This document shows, piece by piece, positions 60,401 to 64,000 of a DNA stretch of 64,000 nt. Position 1 is the first letter of the stretch. Every line of letters starts with the position of its first letter. The notes below the pieces were generated by a model that saw only the letters and a list, made by a program, of their open reading frames with translations, was not told the DNA's origin and searched no databases. The DNA comes from Ochromonas danica (taxonomy: Eukaryota; Sar; Chrysophyceae; Chromulinales; Chromulinaceae): assembly GCA_015146655.1 (NCBI GenBank), contig VKHL01000017.1:62001-126000 (forward strand), in the 5' to 3' direction. The translations under genes and the position numbers were made by a program.

Positions 60401-63400
60401 CAGGCACGTATTGTCCAGGAGAGTTCAACACCAATTATACTCTCTGTCCAGCGGGTACATACAATCCAATGCCGGGACAAGCTCAATGCTTTCGCTGCCC
60501 TGTTGGCTATATATGTCCTGAAGAAGGAATGCAAGTCCCTCGTATTTGCCCCCCAGGTTTTGTCTGTGAGGTCACTGGTATCATCATTGCTGGTAATCCT
60601 TGTCCTGCTGGTCATTATTGCCTCGAAGGAACAGCAACGTCAGCTACAACTTGCGGTCATCCAGACCTATCTGCAGAGCTATACCCGATCATGTCTCATG
60701 GAGAGCAGCCGTTCACATTGCGCAAGAATCGCATTGCTCAAGGTCAACAATTGTTCTTGGGAGCGCGTAATACTGGTTGTTGGACAAATGCTACTGACGA
60801 TTATGGGCTACAAGCGTCTGATCAACCTGCTCATTTCTGGATGGAGAAGCACCTGTTGCCGTTAGCGCTAGATTCACCTTTCGTGCCATTACGTGGCCGA
60901 TTCTGTCTGGATGATAGCTGCTTAAAGCTAGCAGATTATGACGATTATCAAGCAACTGATTATGCATTTGATTATTCGGCGCATAGTTTTAGACTACGCA
61001 GACCCATTCCTTGCCCTTCGGGAACGTATTGCCATCCCGGCACTGGTGTTAGTGTGGTCAATATGAAGAATTTCACTACTCCTCAGCCTTGCTATGAGAG
61101 CATGTACTGTCCAGAAGGTAGTGCTGATCCTACAGGCTCTGGTGAATGTCCGCGAGGCTTCTATTGCCCTTTTGGTTCAAAGATTGCCTGTCCACCTGGA
61201 ACATACTGTCCCAGAGATGGACATTGGGATCCTTTCCCATGTCCTCCAGGTACTTTTTCTGCCCAATTGGGTAGTGAGAGATGTACGCAATGCCCTCGAG
61301 GATTTATTTGTCCTGGATTTGGACGTGTTGCTCCGGCCATTTGCCCGCCTGGTTTTGTTTGTTCTAAGACGGGACTCAGAGCTCCCAACCTTCGCTGTCC
61401 TGCGGGTTTCTATTGTCCAAACGGCACTATGACGGTTGATCCTTTCCGAAATGATACAACATTGAGGCCTTACCCATGTTCTCCGGGAACCTATTGCTTG
61501 CCCGGCGTGGGCTACAATGCAGTCAAGACTGGAGATTTCACCCATGCACAGTATTGCACGGAAGGTTTCTATTGTGGATCGGCCTCCAAGAATCCTCGAG
61601 GTGATGGATTGTGTCCTAAAGGTGAGTAATTTATCTTTCATTACCACCATTCGAGTTGGTTTGAGTCTTTAACATTGTTTTTAATCAGGATTCATTTGTC
61701 CCCTGGGTACTGCTGCTCCTCAACCTGCCCCTGCGGGATCGTATGCTGAGCTGAGGGGAACTATCACAGCAGCCAAATGTCTTCCCGGATATTACGCGCC
61801 AACTATTGAATCCACTGTTTGTTATCCTTGTCCACCTGGTACAGCATGTGAAAGCGAAGGCATGTCAATCGCCAGTCTGTGCGCTCCCGGTACTTATCGC
61901 TCTACCCTTGAAGAAGATGGCGTTCCTTGTGTATCATGCCCGCAAGGGTTTTGGTCTAAGAACTACGGCTTGAGAGAGAAAGGCGAGTGCATCAAATGTC
62001 CAGTCGGTACCGTTTGTTCCGTGGATGGAATGACCTTGCCATGCTCTCATGATGACTTGCCCAGCTCTTTTGAGCCTATTTTCAATTATAATGGTGTTCC
62101 TACTAAAGTCTATTTATATCCTAGTTATCAAAAGAAGACGTACTATAATTATCTGGCCTGTCTCCAACTCAACGATGGCTATACTGCCGGGGAAATGGAT
62201 CCTTTCAAGCAGACTTACTTCTTCGGTGAATTAATACCACCATATATTGACGTTCTGGGACGCGGACCAAACTTTCGAACAACAGATAACACTCATTTGA
62301 AATATCAAACATCTGCCCAGTGCTATTATAACTCACAACGATTTGGAAGTGCTTTATATCAGCGTATTGCTGAGTACTATGGCCCTCAATACAACATTCA
62401 ATCTCAGACTCCTTATCAAGGCTACTCTCAAATCTTTACTAATGGAACTGCCTACTATGATGGCTTCTTTGGTCCAGGGTCCCTGTATATCGATCTACCT
62501 AAGGCAAGACACTTCGAACCATCTTACAACTGCACCAAAGGCTTCCGTCTCATGAATGAAAGTAAAACAGCCTATGACAGCAACGGAGCAACTACTACCG
62601 TGTACACTAGCTCAACGTTTGATCCTGCAGGCTCATCTCGAACCATCACAATGGGAGTTGACCAACTGTATCCAGGCACATGTGAAGCTGACTTTATTTG
62701 CTACTTTTCTGTTGGTAATTCTTCTTCTGCGGAAGGAACGGCTTGTACGGAAGGCTATGTTTGCGATGAAGCTACGAACTCAACGTTTAGTTTGCTCTAT
62801 CTCTGCAGAGCTGGTTATGTTTGTGATACAGGGACGACTCCGGAAACCTCGCTTGAAGCGACCATGGGACAGTTTAGAAAGCTTTGCCCTCCAGGCTACG
62901 TCTGTAACGACGGCACAACTCTTCAAAATGCTTATCGTACTTTATGTCCAGTGGGATATTTCTGTCCCACAGGAACAGGTGATTACTATGTGGGAACGAT
63001 GGCTAATGACGGTGCGAATCGAGATCTGAATGCATCCATTATCAATCCGTCTCTTAACAAGCATCATGTAGTTTACTTGGTGAACGATGATGTGCGAGTA
63101 ATGTCGGACGAAGAAGTGACTTGTTTGCAAGGTATTGATAGTGACCTGCGCTTGCGCTATCAGAAGGAATGGCTGCCAGAAGGCGAAGATCTCAACAATA
63201 AGTACCTTCTCTATTTACGCAGCCATGTGGTCGGTCGACTGCCTTATCAGAATGATCCTGTTCTCACTGGACATGATGATGGGTTGTACTACCGCCCAAA
63301 GGATATCAACTTGGCTATCAAAAGCGACCTCACATGCGCACGCGATGGCAAATGGGGACTTATTCAATCAGTGATTAATCGCAAGGAATGTGATTGTGAG

Positions 63401-64000
63401 AACTTCTTTTATGTTGTTGCAGCTGTCTATCGATTGTGGAAGTGCCATAGTGATGGAGAATTAGATGATCTTGGAATAGCAGCTATTTCGCGTCCTTATT
63501 ATGGGGGCCGAGACTATTGGTTCGAGAGAATTACTCGCACTTCTGTCATGTGTGTGTTTCCACATGGAAACAACAGTTATTTCAATTTGACCCATGGCTA
63601 TATCCCTACTAACCACAGCAATCCAGCCATAGGACATTACAATTATCCAGGTCTGTTGAATGTGACTCAAGGTATCGAGTTGCAGCTTACTTGGACAGTA
63701 GCCAAGAATTATACGGCTTACTCTTCATTGAAAACTGATGTTGTCACTGAGTATGATAGTGAATACAGTGCTCTGACCAGTACCTCACCAACTCGCTCTA
63801 ACATTGACCCTTACGTCTTCGACCTCTATAATGCGATCATGTTATTGGAGCAGTATGGTGAGAAGTTGGAGCAATTGATCTGGTTGGTGACTGGCGTGAA
63901 TGCTACTGGTGGGACCGCAATGGTTCCTGGTCGGTACGATATGTGCGAATGTCAAAACCTATTCAAATGCCCCAATGGAACTACAAGCTCTACTGGTGCG
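30407..64000 (+). CDS. giant secreted IPT/TIG and GCC2/GCC3 surface protein, 3' end outside window
   Basis: Exons are 30407..30609, 30683..30853, 30918..61621 and 61689 to beyond 64000. All introns are GT-AG (73, 64 and 67 nt) and phases agree, giving 11,130 codons in the window with the frame still open. Exon 3 alone is 30,704 bp. The start ATG 30407 begins a signal peptide (about 1-33). Next come two LamG/concanavalin-like domains (about 60-460), a cadherin-like repeat (about 510-610) and 56 IPT/TIG repeats (about 737-5830). Then beta modules led by E-I/V-Q motifs alternate with short IPT/TIG groups (about 5830-9930), followed by GCC2/GCC3-type Cys repeats from 9934. N-glycosylation sequons are frequent throughout. 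No membrane helix is seen so far; one may lie downstream. It is probably a cell-surface or wall-associated adhesive or structural protein. Function is inferred from domains only. Confidence 0.9.
30700..31950 (+). other. LamG/concanavalin-like domains of giant protein
   Basis: Two domains of about 190 residues. Hallmarks are WSFVAISYDQFSGTARLFVN with GLIDNIFVYSRVL in the first, and FTVMLWFRI, YWQHVAIVVNDGTFKLFLN and EIDNFLFCSSSLTQDEI in the second. Such domains bind glycans or proteins. Confidence 0.75.
36051..36380 (+). repeat. 330-bp near-identical tile, copy 1
   Basis: Matches 37626-37955 with only three differences that I can find (about 99%). It spans one IPT/TIG repeat and the start of the next. 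The offset is exactly 1575 bp (525 codons). Confidence 0.95.
37626..37955 (+). repeat. 330-bp near-identical tile, copy 2
   Basis: Partner of 36051-36380. The sequences on both sides are still homologous as IPT/TIG repeats but strongly diverged. Confidence 0.95.
48040..51095 (+). other. EIQ-led beta modules, block A
   Basis: The block opens with short EIQ repeats (REIQAVRV, PEIQALEI, REIQRITT, SEIQRFEL, REIQQIHI). About nine modules of 80-110 residues follow. Each module has G-x-F-x-L-x-x-G, a polar stretch, L-x-x-L or similar, then a W-x-I-T-F strand and a G-D-x-P-type turn. I know similar EVQ/EIQ modules from protist giant proteins but no established domain name. Confidence 0.65.
51110..51955 (+). 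other. IPT/TIG group, 3 repeats
   Basis: Starts at VEGVFPFIGDVRGGTAVFIFG, ILSITPSIGHILSQ and VYSIDPALGTTIGGTNVVING. Confidence 0.8.
51960..53685 (+). other. EIQ-led beta modules, block B
   Basis: About five modules, with TEVQVLEIYEV, PEVQLFHLYV and SEVQKVSYTS leaders, and strands such as YIWTVTFLDLIGDRP and RSWSITFPPELGDAA. Confidence 0.65.
53690..54430 (+). other. IPT/TIG group, 3 repeats
   Basis: Starts at IESIHPSFGPHEGGTLITLTV, TASIFPTGGIVAGHT and ITKIDPIRGSADEFTDIKIIG. Confidence 0.8.
54430..58830 (+). other. EIQ-led beta modules, block C
   Basis: The longest block. It opens with several EIQ leaders (PEIQTLSI, DEIQELVV, KDIQAVET, QEIQAVYI, SEVQRVIA, AEIQAVHL), then about thirteen modules with strands such as NEWIFHFSSALGNVP, YIWTIDFPYSAGQVP and RTWMITFSG. 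Confidence 0.65.
59035..60340 (+). other. IPT/TIG group, 4 repeats
   Basis: Starts at VTAVSPTHGPNKGGTEVLVYG, IDTITPPQGRVSGNF, LSRINPVSGPAIAAGTKVSVYG and VTSILPNTGQVNARV. Each has the C-x-F-G or C-R-V-G middle. Confidence 0.85.
60345..62045 (+). other. GCC2/GCC3-type Cys-rich repeats
   Basis: Many CPAGTYCP, CPPGFVC and CPRGFYCPFG units of the ephrin-receptor-like GCC2/GCC3 type, stabilised by disulfides. The block is split by the 67-nt intron at 61622-61688. Similar units recur until about 62965 (CTEGYVCDE, CRAGYVCDTG, CPVGYFCPTG). The last 330 codons of the window have no domain I recognise. Confidence 0.8.

Overview
The window is nuclear DNA of a microbial eukaryote. Supporting signs are GT-AG introns of about 58-220 nt, a eukaryotic elongator tRNA-Met, a PLK4-type kinase, an SPX protein, an ERMP1-type M28 peptidase, and secreted proteins with Ala-Pro-Thr (APT) mucin-like stalks. 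Such stalks, and giant IPT/TIG plus GCC2/GCC3 surface proteins, are typical of stramenopiles, so I favour a flagellated or centriole-bearing stramenopile (ochrophyte-like). That placement is an inference. I saw no viral fossil, LTR element or DNA transposon.

Layout. 1-2239: 3' part of an ERMP1-like ER peptidase. 2538-2611: tRNA-Met(CAU), minus strand, then 1.4 kb of non-coding DNA with a possible BTB/BACK gene remnant. 4011-5513: type II membrane sulfotransferase. 5514-8765: decayed region with two tandem LRR-type pseudogene copies and a 125-bp repeat. 8766-10217 (minus): three-exon SPX protein, divergent from a PLK4-like kinase (10583-13074). 13548-16341: RRM protein with two winged-helix/LOTUS-like modules. 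17140-17874 (minus): two-exon Cys-rich protein sharing a 303-bp divergent promoter with the next gene.

17714-26185 is a tandem array of secreted, membrane-anchored 2OG-Fe(II) oxygenase-like proteins. It holds two intact genes (783 and 703 aa) and a 5'-truncated third copy. The copies are almost identical except for short islands of mostly replacement changes beside the stalk and large differences in stalk length (about 187, 107 and 26 residues). The duplication carried along the first exon of the Cys-rich gene as an orphan and abuts a truncated minus-strand gene.

26742-30061: a 1084-aa TPR protein. 30407 to the window end: one giant secreted-protein gene of four exons so far, encoding exactly 11,130 codons in the window and still open. 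Its order is signal peptide, LamG-like domains, a cadherin-like repeat, 56 IPT/TIG repeats, then three blocks of an EIQ-led beta module (about 27 by eye) separated by 3 + 3 + 4 further IPT/TIG repeats, then GCC2/GCC3-type Cys-rich repeats.

The two most interesting items are the giant protein with its interleaved module class and the oxygenase-mucin array with cassette-like variation. Both look like cell-surface systems.
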